A DNA stretch of 64,000 nucleotides from contig CACZNC010000008.1 of assembly GCA_902782445.1 (NCBI GenBank), forward strand, positions 1 through 64,000, written 5' to 3'. Each line of letters starts with the position of its first letter. The stretch's first letter is position 1. Shown piece after piece: positions 9,164 through 17,345 of the stretch. The notes under the pieces are model-generated. The model ran no database searches. It was not told the DNA's origin and saw nothing but the letters and a program-made list of their open reading frames with translations. The position numbers and the translations under genes are program-made. Source of the DNA: an uncultured Ruminococcus sp. GTDB lineage: Bacteria; Bacillota; Clostridia; Oscillospirales; CAG-272.

Positions 9164-10351
9164 ATGGAACCGGTTTTTGCGCGGATCAGGCCTGAGGAAG
9201 GCGGAGAACTGATCGCTTTTCTGAACGAGGTATTTTCCGGGGCGCCGGACTCCGGGCATTTTGAAGAGAATCTGCCCCGGATGTGCCGCTCGCCCCGCCG
9301 GATCTCGGAGCACTATGTCCTGCGGGAAGGCGGAAGGATCCGCGCCGCGGTGGCTGTTTTTCCCTATGACGTATCCATAGGCGGAAAAAAACTCCGCTTT
9401 GCGACCGTGGGAAACGTCGCCGTGGCGGAGGACAGCCGCGGGAAGGGCTATATGCGCCGTCTTATGGCGGAGGCCATGCGGATCCTCGAAGAGACGGACA
9501 CGGACGCGTCCAGGCTCGGCGGACTGCGGTCCCGCTACGAATGGTACGGCTACGAGCCTTGCGGGATCCTGCATAAATTCACCGTGACCCCCCGGAATCT
9601 CGCCGATCTGCCGCACAGAACTGCCCCCGGCGCGTTCTCGTTCGAGCCGATGCTTCCGGGGGACGGGGATGCGATCGCCCTCGCCGACGCTCTGTACCGG
9701 AAAAACGGGATCCATCTTCACCGCACGGAATCCGGGGCGTTCTATGATTCCCTTCGGATGTGGCGGTCGGTCCCCTGTTCGGTGAGGGACAGCGGCGGGC
9801 GGATCCGGGGCTACCTCTGCACGAACAGCGGCGGAGAGGCCGTTCACGAATACGGCTGGGACGGCCCGGACGGGGAGCGGTTCGACATGCTCTGCGCCTA
9901 CGCCGCCCTGCGCGGAAGGGACACCGTCTTCAATATATATCCCTGGGACCGGAGCCTCGTCGCGGACTTCTCCCGGATCTGCGAGGGGTATCAGATCGGG
10001 ATCCCTTCGAATTTCAAGATCCTGCGCTGGGACAGGGTGCTCCCCGCCCTGATGGAACTGAAAATCAAAACGGAGGGGCGTACTCCGCCTTTCGGAGAAC
10101 TCTCAATTGAGATCCCGGACTTCGGCGTTCTCCGTCTGTGCGTAGATGAGCAGGAATGCCGCGCCATACGGGAACCTGCCGGCTCCGGTGCGGACTGTCT
10201 GAGGATGGATCCGCTCACCCTGTCCCGCCTGTGCTTCGGTCCGTACCCGGCGGACTTTTCGGCGCCCCTCGAGACGGATCCGGACGTTTCGAACCTGATC
10301 CGCGCGTGGTTCCCGCTCCCGCTGTCGTGGAACAGATGCGACAATTTATGA
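9164..10351 (+). CDS. Eis-like GNAT N-acetyltransferase, paralogue of the 634-1776 gene
   Basis: The 395-residue protein repeats the Eis plan: GNAT core with TVGNVAVAEDSRGKGYMRRL at residues 81-100, a middle GNAT-like segment and an SCP2-like end. GGGAGGG sits 6 nt before the ATG at 9164; the in-frame TTG at 9128 lacks a ribosome site and was not used. It is the last gene of the FAD oxidoreductase operon and ends 12 bp from the convergent nitroreductase. One Eis-like enzyme in each of two divergent units around the AraC gene suggests both belong to the same process. Confidence 0.8.
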   Translation: MEPVFARIRPEEGGELIAFLNEVFSGAPDSGHFEENLPRMCRSPRRISEHYVLREGGRIRAAVAVFPYDVSIGGKKLRFATVGNVAVAEDSRGKGYMRRLMAEAMRILEETDTDASRLGGLRSRYEWYGYEPCGILHKFTVTPRNLADLPHRTAPGAFSFEPMLPGDGDAIALADALYRKNGIHLHRTESGAFYDSLRMWRSVPCSVRDSGGRIRGYLCTNSGGEAVHEYGWDGPDGERFDMLCAYAALRGRDTVFNIYPWDRSLVADFSRICEGYQIGIPSNFKILRWDRVLPALMELKIKTEGRTPPFGELSIEIPDFGVLRLCVDEQECRAIREPAGSGADCLRMDPLTLSRLCFGPYPADFSAPLETDPDVSNLIRAWFPLPLSWNRCDNL

Positions 10352-10363
10352 GCCACGGGGGAT

Positions 10364-10885
10364 TCACCCGATGAAGCGCACCTGTCCGAAATCCGCTTCT
10401 TCCGGTCGATGCGGCTCCGGAGATTCGGCGGGGACACCGAGGGCGAGGATCCCGACCGTGCGGAATTGTTCTTCCAGTCCGAGAATGCGGCGCACGTTTT
10501 CCTCCGCTTCCCCGCCCTCCCGGTCACGGCGCAGGTGGATCTGGATCCAGCAGCTACCCAATCCCGCTTCCGCGGCTGCGAGGTGCATACAGGTCAGCGC
10601 GATGGAGCCGTCTTCGACCCATGTGTCCGCTTTCTCCGCGTCCGCCGACACGACGACAGCCGCGCCCGCTTCTCTGAGGAACGCCCCGCCCGCGGCCTTT
10701 GCGTGGGACAGTGCTTCAAGGGTCGTTTTTTCGCGGACGACGGTAAAGCGGCAGGGTTTCAGGTTCCGGCTCGTCGGAGCCAGCAGACCGGATGTGAGGA
10801 CCCCGCGCAACGCTTCTTCCGGGATCGGTTCGTCTTTGTATCGGCGGATGCTTCTGCGGTTCAATAAGATTTCAGTCAGATTCAT
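10364..10885 (-). CDS. Nitroreductase-family FMN oxidoreductase
   Basis: A 173-residue nitroreductase-like protein. NRRSIRRYKDEPI at residues 9-21 is the FMN-phosphate-binding N-terminus, LLAPTSRNLKPCRF follows, and GLGSCWIQIH near 110 is the usual dimer/FMN motif. Such enzymes use NAD(P)H to reduce nitro compounds, quinones or similar acceptors. It is the last gene of the leftward M20 peptidase operon, 50 bp after the peptidase stop. No obvious terminator separates it from the convergent acetyltransferase. Confidence 0.85.
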   Translation of the reverse strand: MNLTEILLNRRSIRRYKDEPIPEEALRGVLTSGLLAPTSRNLKPCRFTVVREKTTLEALSHAKAAGGAFLREAGAAVVVSADAEKADTWVEDGSIALTCMHLAAAEAGLGSCWIQIHLRRDREGGEAEENVRRILGLEEQFRTVGILALGVPAESPEPHRPEEADFGQVRFIG

Positions 10886-10935
10886 GTGGACTCCTTTCAG
10901 CGGGCAATAACAGTCCCTCTGCGGGTATCGGTCGT

Positions 10936-12372
10936 TTACCGGTTCTTCCGGATCAGCGTCTTATAATAGTCCACCGCGCCGGGAAGACTGTTCGTGTCGA
11001 GATTCTCGTTCAGCCCGTGCATCCCCTTCATCTGCGCGGGTCCGTAGACGACGGGAGAGAAACGGATGCAGTCGGGGCAGATCCGCTGATAAAACCGGGC
11101 GTCGGTCCCGCCCGTCATGACATAGGGGATCACGGGGAGGCCGGGGAACACCTCTCCGACGACTTCTTCGATCAGGCGGAACGCTTCGCTGTTCGAATCG
11201 ACCGGTTCGCAGGAGGGATAGGCGTCGAGAACGCGCACTTCCAGATCGTATTTTTCCGCGATCTTCCGGACCGCCGCGACGCTTTCCTCCATATCCTGAT
11301 GCGGAATGAAGCGCAGATTCAGCGTCACCGTGGCCTCCTGGGGCAGGACGTTGCATCCGTCCGAGCCCGTCTGCATGGTCGGGGCGACAGTCGTCCGCAG
11401 AAGAGCGGCAGCCTGCGGTGAGATGGAGGGCATCAGCGCGACGAGAAGCGGCCGGAACAGCCAGAGATTCCCGAACAGGAGCCGCATCCAGAAGGGGCCG
11501 TAGGGTGCCATCTTTTCGAACATTTCTTCCGCCTGCCTGTTCATGCGGGAGCGCATCGGACTGTGCCGGTCCAGTTCGCAGATGAACTTCGACAGCCGGA
11601 CGATGGGGGAGTTCTTCGGCGGATAACTGGAATGACCGCCGCCGGATCTGGCCGCGATCTGCAAGTTACCCTGCCCTTTTTCGAGAACGCCGATCATCGC
11701 GAAATTGCCCTTGATCCCCGCCATCGGTTCCGTCACGACGGAGCCGCCCTCGTCGTTGACCAGAAAGGGCTTCACGCCGCGGTTTTCGAGCTCCCGGACC
11801 AGTTTCGGACAGCCGTCGCCTCCGATCTCCTCGGTATTCGAGGCGGAAAGATACACGTCCTGTTCGGGAACATACCCCTCGGCCAGCAGTTCTTCCACGG
11901 CCTCGAAGAACGCCATGACCGAACACTTGGTATCGGCGCTGCCCCGTCCCCAGACCTTTCCGTCCTCGATGTCGCCGGAAAAAGGCGGATGCTGCCATTC
12001 TCCTTCCGCGGGGACCACATCCTGGTGCCCCATCAGGACTACGGGTCTTTCGCCGCTCTTCCCCTTCCAGTGAAACAGAAGGCTTCCGTCGATCTCGTTT
12101 TTCTCCAGATTCCGGTGAACGAGGGGGAACAACTCCTCGAGCACCCTGTGGAAACCGAGGAATTTCTCCCGCTGGATCTGCCCTTTGTGGGAGACGGTTT
12201 CATACTGCACCATTTTCGCAAGGAGTTCCGCGTAGGTCCTCTCCCGCGCGGCGTCGGAGGAGGGGGTCCAGGGGGAACTCTTTTTCGGCGTGCACAGCGT
12301 GCGGAGGACCGCGATCCCGACCAGCAGAAGCAGAACGGCCAGAACGCCGGCAAATACATACAGAACGATCAT
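10936..12372 (-). CDS. Membrane-anchored M20-family metallopeptidase (CPS1/PM20D1-like)
   Basis: The 478-residue enzyme starts with a hydrophobic anchor (residues 2-24) and then a full M20 peptidase. Metal ligands and catalytic residues are visible as MGHQDVVP (H116, D118), GRGSADTK (D147) and EE at about 181-182. The length and SADTK motif fit the carboxypeptidase S/PM20D1 branch, which hydrolyses N-acylated amino acids or dipeptides. It overlaps the upstream membrane-protein gene by 4 bp, so the two are translationally coupled. A role is likely in cleaving a compound handled by the two membrane proteins. Confidence 0.85.
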   Translation of the reverse strand: MIVLYVFAGVLAVLLLLVGIAVLRTLCTPKKSSPWTPSSDAARERTYAELLAKMVQYETVSHKGQIQREKFLGFHRVLEELFPLVHRNLEKNEIDGSLLFHWKGKSGERPVVLMGHQDVVPAEGEWQHPPFSGDIEDGKVWGRGSADTKCSVMAFFEAVEELLAEGYVPEQDVYLSASNTEEIGGDGCPKLVRELENRGVKPFLVNDEGGSVVTEPMAGIKGNFAMIGVLEKGQGNLQIAARSGGGHSSYPPKNSPIVRLSKFICELDRHSPMRSRMNRQAEEMFEKMAPYGPFWMRLLFGNLWLFRPLLVALMPSISPQAAALLRTTVAPTMQTGSDGCNVLPQEATVTLNLRFIPHQDMEESVAAVRKIAEKYDLEVRVLDAYPSCEPVDSNSEAFRLIEEVVGEVFPGLPVIPYVMTGGTDARFYQRICPDCIRFSPVVYGPAQMKGMHGLNENLDTNSLPGAVDYYKTLIRKNR

Positions 12373-13076
12373 TTCGACCCCTCCCGTCCTTTCCGCTGTC
12401 TGCGGAAGCTGAGATACGCGAGCCCGATAGCCAGCGCGCCGCTAGGGATCACCATCATGCTTGTGGAACCGATCAGGGACGGCACGAACACGAACAAGAA
12501 CGACATGACGCCGAGCACGATCAGGGCGATCACGCGGTTCGAGCGGTAGTATTTGCATGCCATCGCCCCGAACAGAGCGGGAACCACATTTTCAAAAGCG
12601 GGCTGCAGGACCGGCGACTGCAGGATCGGCTGAAGCGGGATCATCAGCGCGACGCCGAGGGCCAGCACAAGGATCGTCACGAGGGAAGACGCGGCGATGG
12701 ACAGGGTGGCGACGATCTCGTTTTCCGGCGTTCCGCTTTTGACCCCCACGATGTCCCGGGCGTTGATGGCGCAGGGGATCTTCATGTTAATGAGATTCCC
12801 CGTGATAAAGGCAAGATAGCTGCCGCCCGCGCCGAGCATCGGGACATAGATCAGGTATTCCACGATGCCGCTGACGAGGTACACAAGGCCGACACCGAGA
12901 AACGCCTTCGCCGCGGCGCCGAGATTCGGCATGGCCTCCAAAAACAGGCCTATGGCAAAGGGCGCGGCAAGGAGCAGGAGCAGCACGAGCAAAGTCATGA
13001 TCCTGCCGAGGGTATGCGTCGCTTTCAGATACTGCCCGTAAAGGGCCTGATTGTCGGTATTTCGGTTATCTTTCAT
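12369..13076 (-). CDS. Integral membrane protein, partner of the DUF5058 gene
   Basis: A 235-residue protein with about six hydrophobic segments (for example around residues 27-45, 55-75 and 85-105) and a basic C-terminus FRRQRKGREGSK. The start with a GGAG site was chosen over longer in-frame upstream codons that overlap the DUF5058 gene. It sits between DUF5058 (11 bp gap) and the M20 peptidase (4-bp overlap). I do not recognise a characterised family. Tight linkage of two small polytopic proteins to a peptidase suggests a two-subunit transporter for the peptidase substrate; this is inference. Confidence 0.75.
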   Translation of the reverse strand: MKDNRNTDNQALYGQYLKATHTLGRIMTLLVLLLLLAAPFAIGLFLEAMPNLGAAAKAFLGVGLVYLVSGIVEYLIYVPMLGAGGSYLAFITGNLINMKIPCAINARDIVGVKSGTPENEIVATLSIAASSLVTILVLALGVALMIPLQPILQSPVLQPAFENVVPALFGAMACKYYRSNRVIALIVLGVMSFLFVFVPSLIGSTSMMVIPSGALAIGLAYLSFRRQRKGREGSK

Positions 13077-13087
13077 TTTCGTCTCCT

Positions 13088-13864
13088 CTACATCAGCTTC
13101 GCGAGAAAGATCGTGCAGGTCATGGCAATGAGCATGCTTCCGGCCACGGAAAAGCTGTCCAGCCATTCCGCGTTCTTCGCCTCCCGGATCTTCAGAAAGA
13201 CCAGCATCGCAAGGGCGGCGATCACCGCGACCGCCAGCGGCAGCCAGTTTCCCGAGAAGGTGAAGAGGCCGTTTTCCGAAACGATCTGTCCGATATAGCT
13301 CGCGATATACGCGGAGACGAGACCGATGAACATGGCGGTCATCGCGCTGTCGCCGAAGGACGCGGATCCGGTTTTTCCCTGTCCGGCGGCGTCCGGTTTC
13401 AGGGCTGACGCGGACAGACGGTTCGAATACGCCTTGCCGTTGAAAATGACGAGGACCATGCCCCACATGATGCAGAAACTCATGAGGAGCGCGATGGTGG
13501 AAAAGGCCTCGCCGGTCATCCCGGACAGGGACAGACCGCCGATCCCCACCGATTCCGCCGCCGCCTCGGCCACCTGGGTTTCGTAGTGCAGCGCGCCGAT
13601 GACGGAAAGACGGAGCCATGGCCAGGGCGTACCGAGACTTCCCGAGAGAGCGATCACCCCGAGGAGGATCCCGACGCTCGGAAGCACGGCGAAGGTCGCG
13701 CTGGCGGCAATCACGCGCTTCATCCGGCTGACGTCGATCCCGAGGGCTTTCCCGGCCCGGTAGGCGCGCACGCCGAAGACGACGCAGATCACGGCGACAA
13801 ACAGGATGATCCCGCCGCACAGCAGATACAGAAACGGACTGTTCAGTTTGGAAAGAATTTCCAT
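13088..13864 (-). CDS. DUF5058-family integral membrane protein
   Basis: The 258-residue protein carries the segment I recognise from DUF5058: GKALGIDVSRMKRVI followed by a hydrophobic stretch and GSLGTPWPWLRLSVIGALH. About seven membrane helices are predicted by eye. It is the first gene of a four-gene leftward operon behind the promoter at 13907-13935. The function of DUF5058 is not established; its linkage to a second small membrane protein and an M20 peptidase points to transport coupled to peptide or N-acyl-amino-acid metabolism. Confidence 0.8.
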   Translation of the reverse strand: MEILSKLNSPFLYLLCGGIILFVAVICVVFGVRAYRAGKALGIDVSRMKRVIAASATFAVLPSVGILLGVIALSGSLGTPWPWLRLSVIGALHYETQVAEAAAESVGIGGLSLSGMTGEAFSTIALLMSFCIMWGMVLVIFNGKAYSNRLSASALKPDAAGQGKTGSASFGDSAMTAMFIGLVSAYIASYIGQIVSENGLFTFSGNWLPLAVAVIAALAMLVFLKIREAKNAEWLDSFSVAGSMLIAMTCTIFLAKLM

Positions 13865-13906
13865 AATCCTCCTCCAGAGAATCGTGAGTTCAACCTCTGT
13901 GAAATC

Positions 13907-13935
13907 ATGATAGCATACGGGAGGGGATGTGTCAA
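13907..13935 (-). promoter_or_regulatory. Promoter of the DUF5058-M20 peptidase operon
   Basis: Minus strand TTGACA (13930-13935), 17 nt, TATCAT (13907-13912) with an extended TGC. It lies about 43 nt before the DUF5058 start codon. Confidence 0.8.
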
Positions 13936-14055
13936 GCCCTTATTTCGGCCCGTTCCCGGCAGAAAACTATAAATATGCGATCCTGCGCCGAGCCCGAAAC
14001 CCGGTCCCCTCTCCGGAAACGGGCTCTTCCGGCATGACGGTGCCTCTTTTTTCAC

Positions 14056-14084
14056 TTGACTTATCCGTATTCCCGGGGTATAAT
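14056..14084 (+). promoter_or_regulatory. Promoter of the glycoside hydrolase operon
   Basis: TTGACT (14056-14061), 17 nt, TATAAT (14079-14084). It is back-to-back with the promoter at 13907-13935 and about 80 nt before the ATG at 14166. Confidence 0.85.
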
Positions 14085-14165
14085 GAATTGTACCAAACCC
14101 CTCTTCACAAGGAACGGACAGAGGAACGTTCGGAAGCGAAACAGGATTCACGGAGGTGCCATTTC

Positions 14166-16112
14166 ATGAAAAGAAGATCGGAAAGCGCGTTCGGTCTGCA
14201 TTTTGACTTTCACGCCAGCCCCGCCCCCGGGCTCGTCGTCGGAGCGACTCTGCGGGAGGAAGATATCCGGGAAATCTGCACGCTGATCCGGCCCGATTTT
14301 ATCCAGATCGACTGCAAGGGGCATCCCGGATGGGCGTCCTATCCGACGAAACTGGAGAACGCCATGCCGGAATTCGCCTTTGACACGCTGGCCCTGTGGC
14401 GGAAAGTGACGCGGGAGGAAGGCGTCGCCCTCTACCTGCACTATTCCGGCGTGATCGACCGCCGTTTCTGCGCGCACCACCCCGAAGAAGCGGTCCGGGA
14501 CGCTCAGGGGAATCCGTCGGACAGCGTGGCCCGGACGGCAGGACATTACGCCGATATGCTCCTCATCCCGCAGCTGAAAGAACTCGCTGGAAAATACGGA
14601 GCCGACGGCGTATGGGTGGACGGCGAATGCTGGGGGACCTGCCTGGACTATCATCCCGATACGGTCGCCGCGTTTGAGAAAGAAACGGGGATCTCTCTCG
14701 ACGGCAGTCTTCCGGTAAAGCCCGGGGATCCGTTTTTCGAGGAATACCGGGAATTCTGCCGGGAACTGTTCCGCCGCTACGTCCGCTATTATGTCGACGA
14801 GGTCCACCGGGAATACCCCGACTTTCAGATCGCATCCAACTGGGCGTACACCGACCACATGCCGGAGCCGGTCTCCTCGAACGTGGATTTTCTCTCGGGC
14901 GACTTTAATCCCGGCAACTCCTTCAACGTCGCCCGGTATGCGGGACGCGCCATCGCCCAGCAGAACAGGACCTGGGACCTGATGGCGTGGAATTTCCGCT
15001 CGTCCCACGGTCCCCTGAGACTGTCCGGCGTGCCGAAGCATCCCGTACAGATCATGCAGGAAGCGGCGGCGGTCCTGTCGGTGGGCGGCGGATTCCAGAA
15101 CTACATCACCCAGTACCGGGACGGTTCCCCGCGCATGGAACAGATCCGCCGGATGAAGCCCGTCGCCGATTTCGTCCGCGCCAGAGAACCCTTCTGCTTC
15201 CGCGGAAAAAGCGAACATAACGCCGTCATTCTGCTCTCCACCCATGACCGCGCGCTGGAACACGGCAATCTCTGGGGCCGCACCGGATACGAGAGGACGG
15301 TCGGTCTCACTTCCCTGCTCTGCGACGCCGGGCAGCCCGTGGAAATCGCCTGCGAACACACCCTCCGGGGACGGTGCTCCGATTACGGGCTGATCGCGGT
15401 GCCCGAATTGAAATACGGCCTCGATAATGAGATGAAGGCGGAACTGCTGTCCTACGCGGAAAACGGCGGCTCCCTGCTTCTGACCGGGCCCTTCACATGC
15501 CGCCTCTTCGGGGACTGCCTTCCCGTGGAGATCGACGCCGCGGACCGCACCGACGCCCAGCGGTGGCTGACAGTCGATCACGATTTCACGGGCATTCTGA
15601 AAGACGCCCACGAGATCACGGCCCGGGACGCGGAAGTCGTCGGATGGATCGGAGACGCCGAGCGGGACTGCAGTCTGCCAGGCGCGGTGATCCTCCCCTA
15701 CGGCCGGGGGAAGATCGCCATGATCGCCGCCGACATCGGGACCCAGTACGGAGCCTGCGCCCAGTACATCCACCGGGACCTGATCCGCGCGCTCGCAGGC
15801 CGCCTGTATTCTCCCTCTGTAAAGATCATCGGAGCGTTGGGAATGCTGGAAGTCGGCATCCTCGTCAAGGACGGGAAGCGGTTCGTTCAGCTGGTCAACG
15901 CAAACGGTTCCCACGCCAGTCAGGAGACGGCGACGGAAGACTTCATCCCTCCGGTCCTCGATATCACCCTCTCCGTAAAGGCGGAAAAGAAACCTTCTTC
16001 CCTGATCCTGCAGCCGGAAGGCAGAGCGCTCGAATTCGACTGGAAGGACGGGGCGGCAACTGTCCGCATTCCCCGGATGGATCTGTACGAGATCGTTGAA
16101 ATCGCGGAATAA
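14166..16112 (+). CDS. Putative glycoside hydrolase with beta-galactosidase-trimerisation-like domain
   Basis: A 648-residue cytoplasmic protein. The N-terminal half (to about residue 380) looks like a TIM barrel with PDFIQIDCKGHPGW and the likely active-site strand GADGVWVDGECWGTCLDY. The second half (about 400-560) resembles the GATase-like trimerisation domain of GH42 enzymes (YGLIAVPELKYGLDNEMK, then SGGS-like ENGGSLLLTGPF), and a beta-sandwich tail follows. This arrangement is seen in hypothetical glycosyl hydrolase (GHL6-like) proteins. GGAGG precedes the chosen ATG, and the longer reading frame from 13929 overlaps the promoter. First gene of an operon with a dehydrogenase and a GH20-like enzyme. 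Confidence 0.75.
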   Translation: MKRRSESAFGLHFDFHASPAPGLVVGATLREEDIREICTLIRPDFIQIDCKGHPGWASYPTKLENAMPEFAFDTLALWRKVTREEGVALYLHYSGVIDRRFCAHHPEEAVRDAQGNPSDSVARTAGHYADMLLIPQLKELAGKYGADGVWVDGECWGTCLDYHPDTVAAFEKETGISLDGSLPVKPGDPFFEEYREFCRELFRRYVRYYVDEVHREYPDFQIASNWAYTDHMPEPVSSNVDFLSGDFNPGNSFNVARYAGRAIAQQNRTWDLMAWNFRSSHGPLRLSGVPKHPVQIMQEAAAVLSVGGGFQNYITQYRDGSPRMEQIRRMKPVADFVRAREPFCFRGKSEHNAVILLSTHDRALEHGNLWGRTGYERTVGLTSLLCDAGQPVEIACEHTLRGRCSDYGLIAVPELKYGLDNEMKAELLSYAENGGSLLLTGPFTCRLFGDCLPVEIDAADRTDAQRWLTVDHDFTGILKDAHEITARDAEVVGWIGDAERDCSLPGAVILPYGRGKIAMIAADIGTQYGACAQYIHRDLIRALAGRLYSPSVKIIGALGMLEVGILVKDGKRFVQLVNANGSHASQETATEDFIPPVLDITLSVKAEKKPSSLILQPEGRALEFDWKDGAATVRIPRMDLYEIVEIAE

Positions 16113-16213
16113 AGTCAGGGAGTGAGGAAGAGACCGAGGATCCCCGCAAAAGGCCCCCGGATGCCGAAGACGGGTTCCGGGCAATCAAATTTATCTGAAA
16201 CGGGAGGACCCCT

Positions 16214-17251
16214 ATGGACACCAAACTTCGCTTTGCCGTCGCCGGGATCGGCGGAATGGGAAGAGCGCACATCGAGGGCATCCGGAAAAACGCCCTCGCC
16301 GAACTGGCTGCGGTTTTCGATATCAACGAGGAATTCGTGAAAAAATGCGCCGCGGAATTCGGTCTCGAACGGTATTATACCGATTTTGACGAAATGCTCT
16401 CGAAGGAGGACATCGACGTCGTGATCGTCTGCACGCCCGATCAGGTGCACAGGGACTACACCGTCCGCTCTCTCAGAGCCGGAAAGCATGTCCTCTGCGA
16501 AAAACCGATGGCCCAGACGGTGGAGGACTGCCGTGAAATGGTAAAAGCGGCGGATGAAACCGGAATGAAGCTGATGATCGGTCAGGTCTGCCGCAAGGCC
16601 CCGGGCTTCCTCAAAGCGAAGGAACTGGTGGATTCCGGGGCTATCGGGGAACTGTTCTTCGTGGAGAGCGAATACGCCCACGACTATTCCCGCATCCCCG
16701 GAAAAGGGGGCTGGCAGTGGCGCACCGATCCCGTCCTGCTCCGCCATCCCGTGATCGGCGGGGGATGCCATGCGATCGACCTTCTGCGCTGGATCGCGGG
16801 AAATCCCTGCGAGGTCTTCGCTTACGCCAACCACAAGATGCTGCCCTCCTGGCCGGTGGACGACTGCACCGTCGCCGTGATGAAATTCCCGAAGGATGTG
16901 ATCGGAAAAGTCATGTGCTCGGTGGGCTGCAAGCGGACATACACCATGCGCACCTGCCTCTACGGATCAAAGGGGACGATCATCTGCGACAACACATCCC
17001 CCGACATCACCGTCATGCGGGAGATCCTGGACGACGGGGGAAACTATCTCACGACCGACACGGAAAAGATCCCGGTCGACATCAACAACCACAATGTCGC
17101 GTCGGAGATCGAGGAACTGATCGACTGCGTGCTGCACGACAGACCGGTCCCCACCGACGGCCGGGAGGGAGCCTCCACCGTTGCGGTCGGCGCGGCCATC
17201 GTGGAATCCGCGGCAAAAGGGGACAAGGTCGCAGTCGATTACGATTTCTGA
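16214..17251 (+). CDS. Gfo/Idh/MocA-family NAD(P)-dependent sugar oxidoreductase
   Basis: The 345-residue enzyme has the Rossmann start FAVAGIGGMGRAHIEGI (GxGxxG at about residues 11-16) and the diagnostic CEKPMAQTVEDC at about 96-107, with the conserved lysine of the EKP motif, followed by an alpha/beta substrate domain. Members oxidise or epimerise sugars, inositols and their derivatives, or hydrolyse glycosidic bonds through a redox cycle. GGGAGG precedes the ATG. Its place between two glycosidase genes suggests it acts on the released sugar. Confidence 0.88.
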   Translation: MDTKLRFAVAGIGGMGRAHIEGIRKNALAELAAVFDINEEFVKKCAAEFGLERYYTDFDEMLSKEDIDVVIVCTPDQVHRDYTVRSLRAGKHVLCEKPMAQTVEDCREMVKAADETGMKLMIGQVCRKAPGFLKAKELVDSGAIGELFFVESEYAHDYSRIPGKGGWQWRTDPVLLRHPVIGGGCHAIDLLRWIAGNPCEVFAYANHKMLPSWPVDDCTVAVMKFPKDVIGKVMCSVGCKRTYTMRTCLYGSKGTIICDNTSPDITVMREILDDGGNYLTTDTEKIPVDINNHNVASEIEELIDCVLHDRPVPTDGREGASTVAVGAAIVESAAKGDKVAVDYDF

Positions 17252-17345
17252 TCTCCCCGCCGGAGGTCTCACCGTCAGACTGTTGTAATCATCGAAAAAA
17301 ACCGGGAGGAGAGGATCCTTCCGCGGACCGGGGAGGTACTCTGAT

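Noticed and set aside
14148..16184. Very long leftward open frame (678 codons) opposite the glycoside hydrolase
   Set aside because: It is the complement of a well-supported gene in a GC-rich sequence; no ribosome site, and low-complexity Arg/Gly/Val-rich composition. Similar long antisense frames at 28478-29662, 36554-38005, 22389-23924 and 4970-6421 were rejected for the same reason.
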